Below, piece after piece: positions 53,281 to 62,982 of a DNA stretch of 64,000 bases. The translations under genes and the position numbers were made by a program. Below the pieces are notes generated by a model. The model ran no database searches, was not told the origin of the DNA, and worked only from the letters and a program-made list of their open reading frames with translations. The stretch comes from Vibrio bathopelagicus (lineage in GTDB: Bacteria > Pseudomonadota > Gammaproteobacteria > Enterobacterales > Vibrionaceae). The stretch spans positions 744,001 through 808,000 of the forward strand of contig NZ_CP062500.1 of NCBI RefSeq assembly GCF_014879975.1, given 5' to 3'. Position 1 is the stretch's first letter; every line of letters starts with the position of its first letter.

Positions 53281-53589
53281 ATGATCCAAGAAGTTATCGA
53301 AACAAAATTGCACAATGAGTTTTCACCAAGTCATTTAAACGTGGTGAATGAGAGCTATATGCACAATGTTCCGGCTGGTTCTGAGAGTCATTTTAAAGTG
53401 ATTGTTGTCAGCGATGTGTTTGAAGGTTTGCGCCTTATTGCTCGTCACCGAGCGGTAAATAAAGCACTTTCAGAAGAACTGGCGAATAATATTCACGCGC
53501 TATCTATTCATACCTATACAAAAGATGAATGGATGAAGCAGCTAGATAACGTGCCAGACAGCCCTATGTGTATGGGTGGTGGCAAGTAA
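53281..53589 (+). CDS. bolA: BolA family protein
   Basis: Small stress- and morphology-related protein that binds [2Fe-2S]-carrying monothiol glutaredoxins. It has 102 residues. The core is [28 protein letters not shown], with the conserved His and the helix-turn-helix-like class II KH fold; the tail reads [11 protein letters not shown]. The start has an AAGGAA ribosome site. It is divergent from rlmG and upstream of the nqr operon. A weak terminator follows. Confidence 0.94.
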   Translation: MIQEVIETKLHNEFSPSHLNVVNESYMHNVPAGSESHFKVIVVSDVFEGLRLIARHRAVNKALSEELANNIHALSIHTYTKDEWMKQLDNVPDSPMCMGGGK

Positions 53590-53609
53590 TAGATTCAATA
53601 CATATAAAT

Positions 53610-53633
53610 AGAGGTGGTTATGCCGCCTCTTTT
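53610..53633 (+). terminator. Terminator after bolA
   Basis: AGAGGTGG, loop TTATG, CCGCCTCT (one G-T pair) and a short T-run. Confidence 0.72.
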
Positions 53634-53853
53634 GTCATCAAAACTATGTGTTTTTAGGTTTTATATCACTCAGATTGATGTCAAATTGAGCTGTCAAAAA
53701 TACCCACAATGAGTAATGTTTTTATTAACAGTGTTTCAACATAACTCGTAAAATATTAGTTTGTGACAGAGTATTAATCTCTTGTTTAAAACACGATTCA
53801 AAAGCCATTTTATCTGTGCGGCTCGTCAAATTTATACATATTTGAGAGTCCAT

Positions 53854-53955
53854 ATGCTTCAAATCTCACCAAATAAAGGCCGTATTCAAGTTATTGGTCA
53901 TGGCATCAAGTTGTCAAAAAATGCTAGTATACGGCACCTGATAAATCTCACATAA
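53854..53955 (+). CDS. Possible 33-residue ORF upstream of nqrA
   Basis: ATG 53854 has a GAGAG ribosome site five bases before it; the product is MLQISPNKGRIQVIGHGIKL..., basic, with no membrane segment. It ends inside a TCACA/TGTGA inverted repeat. It could be an upstream ORF of the nqr transcript or a separate small protein. Not recognised. Confidence 0.35.
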   Translation: MLQISPNKGRIQVIGHGIKLSKNASIRHLINLT

Positions 53956-53964
53956 TTAGTGTGA
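53948..53964. promoter_or_regulatory. 17-bp inverted repeat before nqrA (possible operator)
   Basis: TCACA-TAATTAG-TGTGA, perfect five-base arms around an almost palindromic centre. The orientation is opposite to a CRP site. It lies about 150 bp upstream of nqrA. Confidence 0.4.
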
Positions 53965-53989
53965 TGAATTTATTAAGATAATGTTGCGA

Positions 53990-54058
53990 TTTTGGTATCT
54001 CAAATCTACCGAAACCGGACACTGTAATGTCGTGTCTAAGGGCGGAATAAAACGTCCT
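53990..54058 (+). other. Three consecutive hairpins in the nqr leader
   Basis: TTTTGGTA/TACCGAAA (53990-54014, one wobble), GACAC/GTGTC (about 54018-54036) and GGGCG/CGTCC (about 54040-54057). The last ends about 53 nt before nqrA. No T-run follows any of them, so they point to mRNA stability or translational control rather than termination. Confidence 0.5.
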
Positions 54059-54110
54059 GAATTTACGCAATTTAAAGAATCTTTTTCCCGATAAAGTAGT
54101 GCAAGTGCGT

Positions 54111-55451
54111 ATGATTACAATAAAGAAGGGTTTGGATCTTCCTATCGCAGGAACTCCATCCCAGGTGATTAATGATGGTAAGTCCATCACTAAAGTCGCC
54201 TTGCTTGGCGAAGAGTACGTTGGTATGCGTCCTACGATGCATGCTCGCGTTGGTGATGAAGTAAAGAAAGGCCAAGTTCTTTTTGCAGATAAAAAGAACC
54301 CAGGTGTTGTATTTACTTCTCCAGCAAGCGGTAAAGTTATTGAAGTGAACCGTGGTGCTAAGCGTGTTCTTCAATCAGTAGTGATTGAAGTAGCAGGCAA
54401 TGAGCAAATCACGTTCAATAGCTATGAAGCTAACCAACTAGTAGGCCTTGACCGTGAAACGGTTAAAGCTCAGTTAGTTGAGTCTGGCGCATGGACCGCT
54501 TTGCGAACTCGTCCGTTCAGCAAGGTTCCAGCCATTGATTCTGAAACTCAGGCTATTTTCGTAACTGCTATGGATACTAATCCGCTAGCAGCTGAGCCAG
54601 AATTAATCATTAACGAGCAGTCTGATGCTTTCGTTGCTGGTTTAGATCTTCTTTCAATTCTGACTAACGGTAAAGTGTACGTTTGTAAAAAAGGTACTAG
54701 CTTACCTCGTTCAGCTCAGTCTAACGTTGAAGAACATGTTTTTGATGGCCCACACCCTGCAGGCCTTGCAGGCACGCATATGCATTACCTATACCCGGTA
54801 AATGCACAAAATGTAGCGTGGAGCATTAACTACCAAGATGTTATCGCATTCGGTAAGCTTTTCCTTACTGGTGAGATTTACTCTGAGCGTGTTGTTTCTC
54901 TGGCTGGTCCAGTGGTGAACAACCCACGTCTAGTTCGTACTCAACTTGGTGCTAGCCTTGAAGAGTTGACTGACAGCGAGTTAATGCCAGGTGAAGTTCG
55001 TGTGATTTCTGGTTCTGTACTTACGGGTACTGAAGCAACAGGCTCACATGCTTACCTTGGTCGTTACCATCAGCAAGTTTCTGTTCTACGTGAAGGTCGT
55101 GATAAAGAGCTATTCGGCTGGGCTATGCCTGGTAAGAACAAGTTCTCTGTTACTCGTTCATTCCTTGGTCACATGTTTAAAGGTCAGTTGTTCAACATGA
55201 CAACGACAACAAACGGTAGTGACCGCTCAATGGTTCCAATTGGTAACTACGAGCGCGTAATGCCTCTAGATATGGAACCAACATTGCTGCTTCGTGATCT
55301 ATGTGCAGGCGACATTGATAGTGCTCAAGCACTTGGTGCGCTAGAACTAGACGAAGAAGATGTAGCATTGTGTACCTTTGTATGTCCAGGTAAATACGAG
55401 TACGGTCAACTACTTCGTGAATGCCTAGATACGATTGAGAAGGAAGGGTAA
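54111..55451 (+). CDS. nqrA: Na+-translocating NADH:quinone reductase subunit A
   Basis: Peripheral cytoplasmic subunit of Na+-NQR, involved in the quinone reaction. It has 446 residues. The N-terminus [20 protein letters not shown] matches Vibrio NqrA; a GTG four codons upstream in frame is rejected for that reason. Other blocks are [24 protein letters not shown] and [18 protein letters not shown]. It is the first of six genes, nqrABCDEF, that encode the respiratory sodium pump typical of marine vibrios. A 53-nt stretch after three leader hairpins precedes it. Confidence 0.98.
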   Translation: MITIKKGLDLPIAGTPSQVINDGKSITKVALLGEEYVGMRPTMHARVGDEVKKGQVLFADKKNPGVVFTSPASGKVIEVNRGAKRVLQSVVIEVAGNEQITFNSYEANQLVGLDRETVKAQLVESGAWTALRTRPFSKVPAIDSETQAIFVTAMDTNPLAAEPELIINEQSDAFVAGLDLLSILTNGKVYVCKKGTSLPRSAQSNVEEHVFDGPHPAGLAGTHMHYLYPVNAQNVAWSINYQDVIAFGKLFLTGEIYSERVVSLAGPVVNNPRLVRTQLGASLEELTDSELMPGEVRVISGSVLTGTEATGSHAYLGRYHQQVSVLREGRDKELFGWAMPGKNKFSVTRSFLGHMFKGQLFNMTTTTNGSDRSMVPIGNYERVMPLDMEPTLLLRDLCAGDIDSAQALGALELDEEDVALCTFVCPGKYEYGQLLRECLDTIEKEG

Positions 55452-55456
55452 TTTTC

Positions 55457-56701
55457 ATGGGCCTTAAAAAGTTTCTTGAAGACATCGAGCATCATTTTGA
55501 GCCAGGTGGTAAACACGAGAAGTGGTTTGCGCTTTACGAAGCAGCAGCGACAGTGTTCTACACGCCAGGTCTTATCACAAAGAAAAGCTCACACGTTCGT
55601 GATAGCGTTGATTTAAAACGTATCATGATCATGGTTTGGTTCGCGGTATTCCCAGCAATGTTCTGGGGTATGTACAACGCGGGTGGCCAAGCTATCGCTG
55701 CACTTAACCATATGTACGCAGGCGCTGAATTAGTTTCTGTTATCGATGGTAATTGGCACTACTGGCTAACCGAAATGCTTGGAGCCTCCTTAGGACCCGA
55801 TGCAGGTGTTGGCAGTAAGATGCTACTTGGTGCGACATACTTCCTACCTATCTATGCAACGGTATTTATCGTTGGTGGTTTCTGGGAAGTTCTGTTCTGT
55901 ATGGTGCGTAAGCACGAAGTAAACGAAGGTTTCTTTGTTACTTCCATCTTATTTGCGCTTATCGTTCCGCCAACTCTTCCTCTATGGCAAGCAGCACTAG
56001 GTATTACCTTCGGTGTTGTTGTAGCGAAAGAGATCTTCGGTGGTACGGGTCGTAACTTCCTGAACCCTGCACTTGCTGGCCGTGCGTTCCTATTCTTTGC
56101 ATACCCTGCACAGATTTCAGGTGACGTAGTTTGGACGGCTGCAGATGGTTTCTCTGGTGCAACTGCTCTTAGCCAATGGGCTCAAGGCGGCGGTAGCGCA
56201 CTAATGAACGTAACATCTGGTGAAGCAATCACTTGGATGGACGCATTCATTGGTAACATCCCAGGTTCTATCGGTGAAGTATCGACTCTTGCACTTATGA
56301 TTGGTGCAGCGATGATCGTTTACATGCGTATCGCTTCATGGCGCATCATTGCGGGTGTAATGATCGGTATGATTGCTGTGTCTACGCTGTTCAACGTGAT
56401 CGGTTCTGAGACTAATGCAATGTTCAGCATGCCTTGGCACTGGCACCTAGTTCTAGGTGGCTTCGCATTCGGTATGTTCTTCATGGCGACAGACCCAGTA
56501 TCAGCTTCATTTACCAATAAAGGTAAGTGGTGGTACGGCATCCTAATCGGCGCAATGTGTGTAATGATTCGTGTAGTTAACCCTGCATATCCAGAAGGCA
56601 TGATGCTTGCGATTCTATTCGCAAACCTATTTGCTCCTCTGTTTGACCACGTTGTAATCGAGAAGAACATTAAGCGGAGACTAGCGCGCTATGGCAAGTA
56701 A
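55457..56701 (+). CDS. nqrB: Na+-NQR subunit B (covalent FMN)
   Basis: Membrane subunit with covalently bound FMN and, in vibrios, riboflavin; part of the Na+ pathway and quinone site. It has 414 residues and about ten hydrophobic helices. The flavinylation motif SGATALSQ places the acceptor at Thr236, the residue known to be flavinylated in Vibrio cholerae. [24 protein letters not shown] is another conserved block. It starts five bases after nqrA and overlaps nqrC by 11 bases. Confidence 0.98.
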   Translation: MGLKKFLEDIEHHFEPGGKHEKWFALYEAAATVFYTPGLITKKSSHVRDSVDLKRIMIMVWFAVFPAMFWGMYNAGGQAIAALNHMYAGAELVSVIDGNWHYWLTEMLGASLGPDAGVGSKMLLGATYFLPIYATVFIVGGFWEVLFCMVRKHEVNEGFFVTSILFALIVPPTLPLWQAALGITFGVVVAKEIFGGTGRNFLNPALAGRAFLFFAYPAQISGDVVWTAADGFSGATALSQWAQGGGSALMNVTSGEAITWMDAFIGNIPGSIGEVSTLALMIGAAMIVYMRIASWRIIAGVMIGMIAVSTLFNVIGSETNAMFSMPWHWHLVLGGFAFGMFFMATDPVSASFTNKGKWWYGILIGAMCVMIRVVNPAYPEGMMLAILFANLFAPLFDHVVIEKNIKRRLARYGK

Positions 56702-57458
56702 TAACGATAGCATTAAAAAGACGCTGTTTGTTGTTATCGCATTGAGCCTAGTGTGCTCAATCATCGTTTCAACAGCTGCAGTTGTTCTTAAACCTAAGCA
56801 GCAAGCTAACGCAGTTCTGGATCAGCAAACTAAGATCCTTGAAGTTGCGGGTATTGAGCTTGCAGGTGATATCCCAGCACTGTACGCAGAGAACATCGAA
56901 CCTCGTCTAGTTGATTTCGCTACTGGCGATTTCGTTGACGGCGATGCTGCTGCATACGACCAACGTAAAGCGGCAAAAGATCCAGCTCAGTCAATCAAGC
57001 TTTCAGCTGAAGATGACATCGCTAAGATCATTCGTCGTGCTAACACGGGTACTGTATACCTTGTGAAAGATGGCGCTGAAACTTCTAAAGTTATCATCCC
57101 TGTTCACGGTAACGGCCTATGGTCAATGATGTACGCATTCGTTGCGGTAGAAACTGATGGCAACACAGTTTCTGGTATCACTTACTACGAGCAAGGTGAA
57201 ACTCCTGGACTTGGTGGTGAAGTTGAGAACCCAAGTTGGCGTGCACAATTCGTTGGTAAGAAATTATTCGACGAAAACCACAAGCCAGCTATCAAGGTAG
57301 TTAAAGGTGGTGCTCCTGAAGGTACTGAGCACGGTGTTGATGGTCTTTCTGGTGCAACACTAACCAGCGTTGGCGTTCAACATACATTTGACTTCTGGTT
57401 AGGTGATATGGGCTTTGGTCCGTTCCTAGCAAAAGTTCGTGACGGAGGTCTGAACTAA
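56691..57458 (+). CDS. nqrC: Na+-NQR subunit C (covalent FMN)
   Basis: One N-terminal membrane helix (about 11-33) and a soluble periplasmic domain carrying covalent FMN. It has 255 residues. The flavinylation motif is [15 protein letters not shown], acceptor Thr223 (equivalent to Thr225 in V. cholerae). The attaching enzyme ApbE is encoded 2.7 kb downstream. The start overlaps the end of nqrB, and the stop shares one base with the nqrD start, so translation is coupled. Confidence 0.98.
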   Translation: MASNNDSIKKTLFVVIALSLVCSIIVSTAAVVLKPKQQANAVLDQQTKILEVAGIELAGDIPALYAENIEPRLVDFATGDFVDGDAAAYDQRKAAKDPAQSIKLSAEDDIAKIIRRANTGTVYLVKDGAETSKVIIPVHGNGLWSMMYAFVAVETDGNTVSGITYYEQGETPGLGGEVENPSWRAQFVGKKLFDENHKPAIKVVKGGAPEGTEHGVDGLSGATLTSVGVQHTFDFWLGDMGFGPFLAKVRDGGLN

Positions 57459-58090
57459 TGTCTAGTGCAAAAGAAATTAAAAAGAGCATCTTAGCGCCGG
57501 TGTTGGATAACAACCCTATCGCGCTACAGGTTCTTGGTGTGTGTTCTGCTCTTGCGGTAACCACTAAGCTAGAAACAGCATTTGTTATGACTATCGCGGT
57601 AATGTTTGTTACTGCTCTGTCTAACTTCTTCGTTTCTTTAATCCGTAATCACATTCCTAACAGTGTGCGTATCATCGTTCAGATGGCAATTATCGCATCA
57701 TTAGTAATCGTGGTAGACCAAGTGCTTAAAGCATACCTATACGATATCTCTAAGCAGCTATCTGTATTCGTTGGCCTAATCATTACTAACTGTATTGTAA
57801 TGGGTCGTGCTGAAGCATTCGCAATGAAGTCTGCTCCAATCCCATCGTTCATCGATGGTCTTGGTAACGGTCTTGGTTACGGTTTCGTTCTTATCACTGT
57901 TGGTTTCTTCCGTGAGCTTCTAGGCTCTGGAAAACTATTTGGTATGGAAGTACTACCTCTAGTGAGCAACGGTGGTTGGTATCAGCCTAACGGCTTGATG
58001 CTTCTAGCACCTTCTGCATTCTTCCTAATTGGTTTCTTGATTTGGGCAATTCGTGTGTTCAAACCAGAACAAGTAGAAGCGAAGGGGTAA
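57458..58090 (+). CDS. nqrD: Na+-NQR subunit D
   Basis: Integral membrane subunit, 210 residues with about six helices, homologous to NqrE and RnfA/RnfE. Its conserved cysteine-containing half-helices ([14 protein letters not shown] and [17 protein letters not shown]) form, with NqrE, the intramembrane iron centre. It has a coupled start with nqrC and 7 bp to nqrE. Confidence 0.97.
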   Translation: MSSAKEIKKSILAPVLDNNPIALQVLGVCSALAVTTKLETAFVMTIAVMFVTALSNFFVSLIRNHIPNSVRIIVQMAIIASLVIVVDQVLKAYLYDISKQLSVFVGLIITNCIVMGRAEAFAMKSAPIPSFIDGLGNGLGYGFVLITVGFFRELLGSGKLFGMEVLPLVSNGGWYQPNGLMLLAPSAFFLIGFLIWAIRVFKPEQVEAKG

Positions 58091-58097
58091 GGTAGTC

Positions 58098-58694
58098 ATG
58101 GAACATTATATTAGTCTGCTAGTTAAATCGATTTTCATCGAAAACATGGCGCTTTCTTTCTTCCTAGGTATGTGTACATTCCTAGCGGTTTCTAAGAAAG
58201 TTAAAACTTCTTTTGGTCTTGGTGTTGCGGTAGTTGTAGTACTTACAATCGCTGTTCCTGTAAACAACCTTGTTTACACACACATCCTAAAAGAAAATGC
58301 ACTTGTTGCCGGTGTCGATTTAAGTTTCCTTAACTTCATCGCATTCATCGGTGTTATCGCTGCACTTGTACAAATCCTAGAGATGGTTCTAGACCGTTTC
58401 TTCCCACCTTTGTACAACGCACTAGGTATCTTCCTTCCTCTGATCACAGTTAACTGTGCAATCTTTGGTGGTGTATCTTTCATGGTAACTCGTGACTACA
58501 ACTTTGCTGAATCTGTTGTTTACGGCTTCGGTTCTGGTGTGGGTTGGATGTTAGCTATCGTTGCTCTTGCGGGTATCCGTGAGAAGATGAAGTACTCTGA
58601 CGTACCTCCAGGTCTACGTGGCCTTGGTATCACGTTCATTACTGTTGGTTTGATGGCGTTAGGCTTTATGTCTTTCTCTGGTGTTCAACTGTAG
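58098..58694 (+). CDS. nqrE: Na+-NQR subunit E
   Basis: Integral membrane subunit, 198 residues, paralogous to NqrD with inverted topology. Cysteines in [15 protein letters not shown] and [15 protein letters not shown] are the counterparts of those in NqrD and bind the shared iron centre. The start has a GGGGTAAGGTAGTC ribosome region. It is followed by nqrF after 29 bp with its own AAGGAAT site. Confidence 0.97.
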   Translation: MEHYISLLVKSIFIENMALSFFLGMCTFLAVSKKVKTSFGLGVAVVVVLTIAVPVNNLVYTHILKENALVAGVDLSFLNFIAFIGVIAALVQILEMVLDRFFPPLYNALGIFLPLITVNCAIFGGVSFMVTRDYNFAESVVYGFGSGVGWMLAIVALAGIREKMKYSDVPPGLRGLGITFITVGLMALGFMSFSGVQL

Positions 58695-58723
58695 GGTAAG
58701 CACCCAGTAATAAGGAATAACAA

Positions 58724-59950
58724 ATGCAAAGCATTATTCTTGGCGTAGCGATGTTTACCATTATTGTATTGGCTCTAGTATTAGTGATTCTTTTCGCTAA
58801 ATCTAAGCTAGTACCATCAGGTGACATCACTATTGCTGTAAACGGCGACCCTGAGAAGGCGATCGTTACTCAACCTGGTAGTAAGCTACTTGGTGCTCTT
58901 GCTGGTGCAGGCATCTTCGTATCTTCTGCTTGTGGTGGCGGTGGCTCTTGTGGTCAGTGTCGTGTAAAAGTTAAGTCTGGTGGTGGCGATATTCTACCAA
59001 CAGAACTTGATCACATTACAAAAGGCGAAGCTCGTGAAGGCGAACGTCTTGCATGTCAAGTTGCTATGAAAACTGACATGGAGATTGAGCTAGACGAAGA
59101 CATCTTTGGTGTGAAGAAGTGGGAATGTACCGTTATCTCTAACGATAACGAAGCTACTTTCATCAAAGAGTTAGCACTTGCTATCCCTGAAGGCGAAGAA
59201 GTACCTTTCCGTGCTGGTGGTTACATTCAGATTGAAGCTGAACCACATCACGTGAAATACGCAGATTACGATATTCCTGACGAATACCGTGGTGACTGGG
59301 ATAAGTTCAACTTGTTCCGTTACGAGTCTATCGTTAAAGAGCATTCGATCCGTGCTTACTCTATGGCTTCATACCCAGAAGAGAAAGGCATCATCAAGCT
59401 TAACGTGCGTATTGCAACTCCGCCGCCAAACAACCCTGACGTAGCTCCTGGTGTGATGTCTTCATACATCTGGTCTCTTAAAGAAGGTGACAAATGTACT
59501 ATTTCTGGTCCATTTGGTGAGTTCTTTGCTAAAGACACAGACAATGAAATGGTATTCATCGGTGGTGGTGCAGGTATGGCGCCAATGCGTTCACATATCT
59601 TCGACCAACTTAAGCGTCTTAACTCTACTCGTAAGATGTCTTACTGGTACGGTGCACGTTCTAAGCGTGAGATGTTCTACATTGAAGACTTCGACGGCCT
59701 AGCGGCTGCAAACGAAAACTTCGTGTGGCATTGTGCTCTGTCTGATCCTCAACCTGAGGACAACTGGGACGGTTACACTGGTTTCATCCACAACGTATTG
59801 TACGAAAACTACCTGAAGGACCACGAAGCTCCTGAAGACTGTGAGTACTACATGTGTGGTCCACCAATGATGAACGCGGCTGTTATCGGCATGCTGAAAG
59901 ATCTTGGTGTAGAAGATGAAAACATCCTACTAGATGACTTCGGTGGTTAA
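58724..59950 (+). CDS. nqrF: Na+-NQR subunit F (NADH-oxidising)
   Basis: Entry point for electrons: oxidises NADH via FAD and a [2Fe-2S] cluster. It has 408 residues. An N-terminal membrane helix (about 5-25) is followed by the ferredoxin domain with ligands Cys70, Cys76, Cys79 and Cys111 ([11 protein letters not shown] and LACQVA). The FAD domain has [12 protein letters not shown] and the NADH domain has [17 protein letters not shown] and [16 protein letters not shown] terminator follows at 59972. Confidence 0.98.
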   Translation: MQSIILGVAMFTIIVLALVLVILFAKSKLVPSGDITIAVNGDPEKAIVTQPGSKLLGALAGAGIFVSSACGGGGSCGQCRVKVKSGGGDILPTELDHITKGEAREGERLACQVAMKTDMEIELDEDIFGVKKWECTVISNDNEATFIKELALAIPEGEEVPFRAGGYIQIEAEPHHVKYADYDIPDEYRGDWDKFNLFRYESIVKEHSIRAYSMASYPEEKGIIKLNVRIATPPPNNPDVAPGVMSSYIWSLKEGDKCTISGPFGEFFAKDTDNEMVFIGGGAGMAPMRSHIFDQLKRLNSTRKMSYWYGARSKREMFYIEDFDGLAAANENFVWHCALSDPQPEDNWDGYTGFIHNVLYENYLKDHEAPEDCEYYMCGPPMMNAAVIGMLKDLGVEDENILLDDFGG

Positions 59951-59971
59951 TCCATTTAAGTGATTGATATT

Positions 59972-60005
59972 ATGGCTGACTCCTACGAGTCAGCCATTTG
60001 TTTTT
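59972..60005 (+). terminator. Terminator after nqrF
   Basis: ATGGCTGACTC, loop CTAC, GAGTCAGCCAT, then TTGTTTTT. It separates the six nqr genes from apbE-nqrM, which probably have some readthrough or their own promoter. Confidence 0.9.
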
Positions 60006-60123
60006 CTAAAGCTCGTTTTGACAACATACTGGCTTATATAAGAAAGAGTAAGGTATTTTTAAGACCTATGTTTACTCTTATTTTTCCTTATATAAATCCT
60101 CAACATTAGACAGGAGTAAGCAA

Positions 60124-61128
60124 GTGAGAATTTGGCTTGTTGCATTAACTTCTTTAATTTTTCTTGCTGGCTGTGAAAAGCCGATTGAGCAAGTGCATTT
60201 AAGTGGCCCAACGATGGGTACTAGCTACAATATTAAATACATCAATGGTGATGAGTTCCCTGAGTCTAAAGATATTCACACCGAGATTGATCGTTTACTT
60301 GAAGAAGTAAACGATCAGATGTCGACTTACCGTGAAGACTCAGAGTTAAGCCGTTTTAATCAGCACAAAGGTGCAGACGCATTTGAAGTTTCTGAGCAAA
60401 CTGCAATTGTGGTGAAAGAAGCGATTCGTTTGAACGGTCTTACTGAAGGTGCGTTGGATGTTACCGTTGGTCCTTTAGTTAACTTGTGGGGGTTTGGCCC
60501 CGAAGCACGCCCAGAAGTTGTTCCTACAGACGAAGAGCTTGCTGCTCGTAAGGCGAAGGTGGGTATCCATCACCTGAGCATTGAAGGCAACAAACTCACC
60601 AAGGACCTACCGAACCTTTATGTCGATCTTTCGACAATTGCAAAAGGTTGGGGTGTTGACGTTGTAGCTGACTACCTTGATTCAATTGGCATTCACAACT
60701 ACATGGTTGAAATTGGCGGTGAAATTCGCTTGAAAGGTCTAAACCGTGACAATGTGGGTTGGCGCATAGCGATTGAAAAACCAAGTGTAGAAGAGCGTAC
60801 TATTCAAGAGATCATCGAACCGGGTGATATGGCGATTGCAACCTCTGGTGACTATCGTAACTATTTCGAGCGTGATGGTGTTCGTTACTCACACATCATC
60901 AACCCAGAAACAGGTAAACCTCTTCATCACAAAGTGGTTTCAGTGACTGTTTTAAACCCGTCTTCAATGACTGCAGACGGCTTATCTACTGGCCTTATGG
61001 TCTTAGGTGAAGTCAGAGGAATGGAAATCGCTAACCAGCATAACATCCCAGCGTTTATGGTGGTTAAAACAGCAGATGGCTTTAAAGAAATTGCTTCAGA
61101 AGCATTTAAGCCATACTTAGGTAAATAA
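60124..61128 (+). CDS. apbE: FAD:protein FMN transferase ApbE
   Basis: Periplasmic lipoprotein that attaches FMN from FAD to Thr of NqrB and NqrC. It has 334 residues. The signal peptide ends in lipobox LAGC (Cys17). Conserved blocks are GPTMGTSYNIKY, STYREDSELSRFN, GALDVTVGPLVNLWGFGP, DLSTIAKGWGVDVVADYL, YMVEIGGEIRLKG and YSHIINPETGKPL. The start codon is GTG, with an AGGAG ribosome site eight bases upstream. Placement directly after nqrF fits its role in maturation of the complex. Confidence 0.97.
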   Translation: MRIWLVALTSLIFLAGCEKPIEQVHLSGPTMGTSYNIKYINGDEFPESKDIHTEIDRLLEEVNDQMSTYREDSELSRFNQHKGADAFEVSEQTAIVVKEAIRLNGLTEGALDVTVGPLVNLWGFGPEARPEVVPTDEELAARKAKVGIHHLSIEGNKLTKDLPNLYVDLSTIAKGWGVDVVADYLDSIGIHNYMVEIGGEIRLKGLNRDNVGWRIAIEKPSVEERTIQEIIEPGDMAIATSGDYRNYFERDGVRYSHIINPETGKPLHHKVVSVTVLNPSSMTADGLSTGLMVLGEVRGMEIANQHNIPAFMVVKTADGFKEIASEAFKPYLGK

Positions 61129-61144
61129 GGTAAGCGAGAGAATT

Positions 61145-61399
61145 ATGAATACATTTCTGATTACATTTGGTGTTTTTCTTGCCGTGATCACAGCAATGTC
61201 GATTGGCTATATTGTCCAAAAGAAAGTTGTGAAAGGTAGTTGTGGTGGTTTAGGTGCTGTCGGTATCGACAAAGTCTGTAATTGCCCAGAACCTTGTGAT
61301 GCGCGTAAAAAGCGCGAAGCACGCGAAGCTTACCGAGTTGAGAAACTGGCTGAGCGTCAAGAAAAAGAAGCGGCTTGGAGTAAAGATCGTATCGCTTAA
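61145..61399 (+). CDS. nqrM: Na+-NQR maturation protein NqrM
   Basis: Small protein needed to assemble the membrane iron centre of NqrD/NqrE. It has 84 residues: one N-terminal membrane helix (about 3-24), then a cluster of four cysteines (Cys33, Cys45, Cys47, Cys51 in GSCGG and VCNCPEPC) suitable for metal delivery, and a charged helical tail. It is 16 bp after apbE, with an AGCGAGAG ribosome site, and is the last gene of the nqr-apbE-nqrM cluster. Confidence 0.96.
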   Translation: MNTFLITFGVFLAVITAMSIGYIVQKKVVKGSCGGLGAVGIDKVCNCPEPCDARKKREAREAYRVEKLAERQEKEAAWSKDRIA

Positions 61400-61471
61400 T
61401 CGGTGATAACGGTTGATGCTAGTTTTCCTTAATTAGTCTTTAACTAATGGATCATCTAGCTCTCTAAACGC

Positions 61472-61504
61472 AAAGAGCTCAAGGCATTGTCTTGAGCTCT
61501 TTTT
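61472..61504 (+). terminator. Terminator after nqrM
   Basis: AAAGAGCTCAAG, loop GCATTGT, CTTGAGCTCTTT and T-run. Confidence 0.93.
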
Positions 61505-61590
61505 GTTTCAAATGCTTAAAATGAAAAGCCTACAAGCCTGCCTATAAAGGATTTGGCTGTTATATCTGTCTATCTATATAGCCTAACTAC

Positions 61591-62820
61591 CTATGAACTC
61601 TTATTTCGAGCGCATACAAGCTGGTTTCTGCCTTGTTCTTTGGCCGTATAAAGCAGTTCGTCGGCTGCTTTTATTTGTTCATCTAGTTTGCCGTTTAAAT
61701 CAGTGACACCAATGCTGATACTGACTTTAATGCTTTGGGATTCATGAATCACTTCATGAGCTTCTATTGCCACTCTCATTGATTCTAGGTTATCAACGAA
61801 GCTTTCAAACGACCCACACGACTGAATACAAAACTCTTCGCCACCGAAACGAACGGCTACATCATCGTTGAAGTGATCCTTGATGATGCCGCCCACAGCA
61901 ACTAGTACCGCATCGCCACCATCATGGCCGAAGGTATCGTTCACTTTCTTGAAAAAGTCGATATCCATCATCGCGATATTACGTTCTTCACAGCCTTTAC
62001 ACGATTGATTAAACAAGTAGCGACGGTTCCATAGCCCCGTGAGAGCATCCTCATTGGCATGACGAAACAGTTCATTGGTCGCTTCCTTCATGTCGAGCAG
62101 TTGGTGGATGCGGCAGAAGAATTCTTCTTGGTTAAATGGTTTATAGAGGAAGTCGTTGGCGCCCGCTTTAAGGAAGCGCGCGGTCATGGTGCGATCGTCA
62201 CTGCCTGATAGTCCAAGAATGGCGAGTTGATTTCGGTCGTGGTTAACTCGAATGTCACGGGTCATCGAAATGCCATCTTTTTTCGGCATGTCATGATCGG
62301 TAACGACAAAAGTGATATCTGGGTCGTTGCGGAGAAGCTCTAGCGCTTGCTCGCCATCTTCCGCTTGAATCGTTTGAATATATTGATGTTCGAGGAGTTG
62401 GACGACATATCTGCGAACCACAGCTGAATCATCAACGACCAACGCTTTATGGTATCGGTTATTTGAGATTCTATTGACCAGAGGAAGTAAGTAACTTACC
62501 GAAGACATGCTGTCTTTGAGGATGTAATCGAGCACACCTTTCGCAAGCACCTGCTCTCGAAGTGTGTTGTTGAACATGCCTGTTAGCACAATGATCTTTT
62601 GTTGGTAACTGAGTACCAAGTCGATGATCTCGCCATCTTGACCGTCGGGTAAGCAGTAATCTAGTACCGCACACAAGAAATCCGTCTCTTGTTCCAAGAT
62701 AGCTTTAGCTTCTGCCACAGATTCTGCTAGCGCAACCTCGTAGCCGTCGTTCTTAAATTGCTGGTACAGGTAGTTTCTGAATGCGCGACTATCTTCTACT
62801 ACTAGTATTTTTTCACTCAA
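61591..62820 (-). CDS. Response regulator with two receiver domains and GGDEF (diguanylate cyclase)
   Basis: Probable cyclic-di-GMP synthase under two-component control. It has 409 residues. Receiver 1 (about 3-118) has the phosphoacceptor Asp54 in AVLDYCLPDG; receiver 2 (about 125-243) has Asp175 in VVTDHDMPKKDG and Lys in YKPF. The GGDEF domain (about 255-405) has an intact active-site GGEEF at 326-330 plus the conserved LTGLWNRR and MMDIDFFKKVNDTFGHD. The inhibitory I-site RxxD five residues before GGEEF reads FNDD, so product inhibition may be lost. No histidine kinase is adjacent. Monocistronic and divergent from dinB. Confidence 0.93.
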   Translation of the reverse strand: MSEKILVVEDSRAFRNYLYQQFKNDGYEVALAESVAEAKAILEQETDFLCAVLDYCLPDGQDGEIIDLVLSYQQKIIVLTGMFNNTLREQVLAKGVLDYILKDSMSSVSYLLPLVNRISNNRYHKALVVDDSAVVRRYVVQLLEHQYIQTIQAEDGEQALELLRNDPDITFVVTDHDMPKKDGISMTRDIRVNHDRNQLAILGLSGSDDRTMTARFLKAGANDFLYKPFNQEEFFCRIHQLLDMKEATNELFRHANEDALTGLWNRRYLFNQSCKGCEERNIAMMDIDFFKKVNDTFGHDGGDAVLVAVGGIIKDHFNDDVAVRFGGEEFCIQSCGSFESFVDNLESMRVAIEAHEVIHESQSIKVSISIGVTDLNGKLDEQIKAADELLYTAKEQGRNQLVCARNKSS

Positions 62821-62944
62821 AAGCTATCCCTACTTATAGACTAAATACTCGTTAACAATACTATCAGAATAGTAGGGCGCTATTGAAGTGAAACCTGTGG
62901 AGCTGGACTCCAGATCATTTTAAATCTGATAATAATTGATTATA

Positions 62945-62960
62945 CTGTTTATAGATACAG
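62945..62960 (+). promoter_or_regulatory. LexA box (SOS box) of dinB
   Basis: CTGT-N8-ACAG (CTGTTTATAGATACAG), a perfect LexA consensus, 22 bp upstream of the dinB ATG. Confidence 0.95.
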
Positions 62961-62982
62961 TTGTTGGGTGGGTTGTTGTTAG

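Larger units (their letters stand above)
53590..54110. other. bolA-nqrA intergenic region with structured nqr leader
   Basis: These 521 bp hold the bolA terminator, a 33-codon ORF (53854-53955), a TCACA/TGTGA inverted repeat (53948-53964) and three consecutive hairpins (53990-54058) ahead of nqrA. The nqr promoter was not pinned down. Confidence 0.55.
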
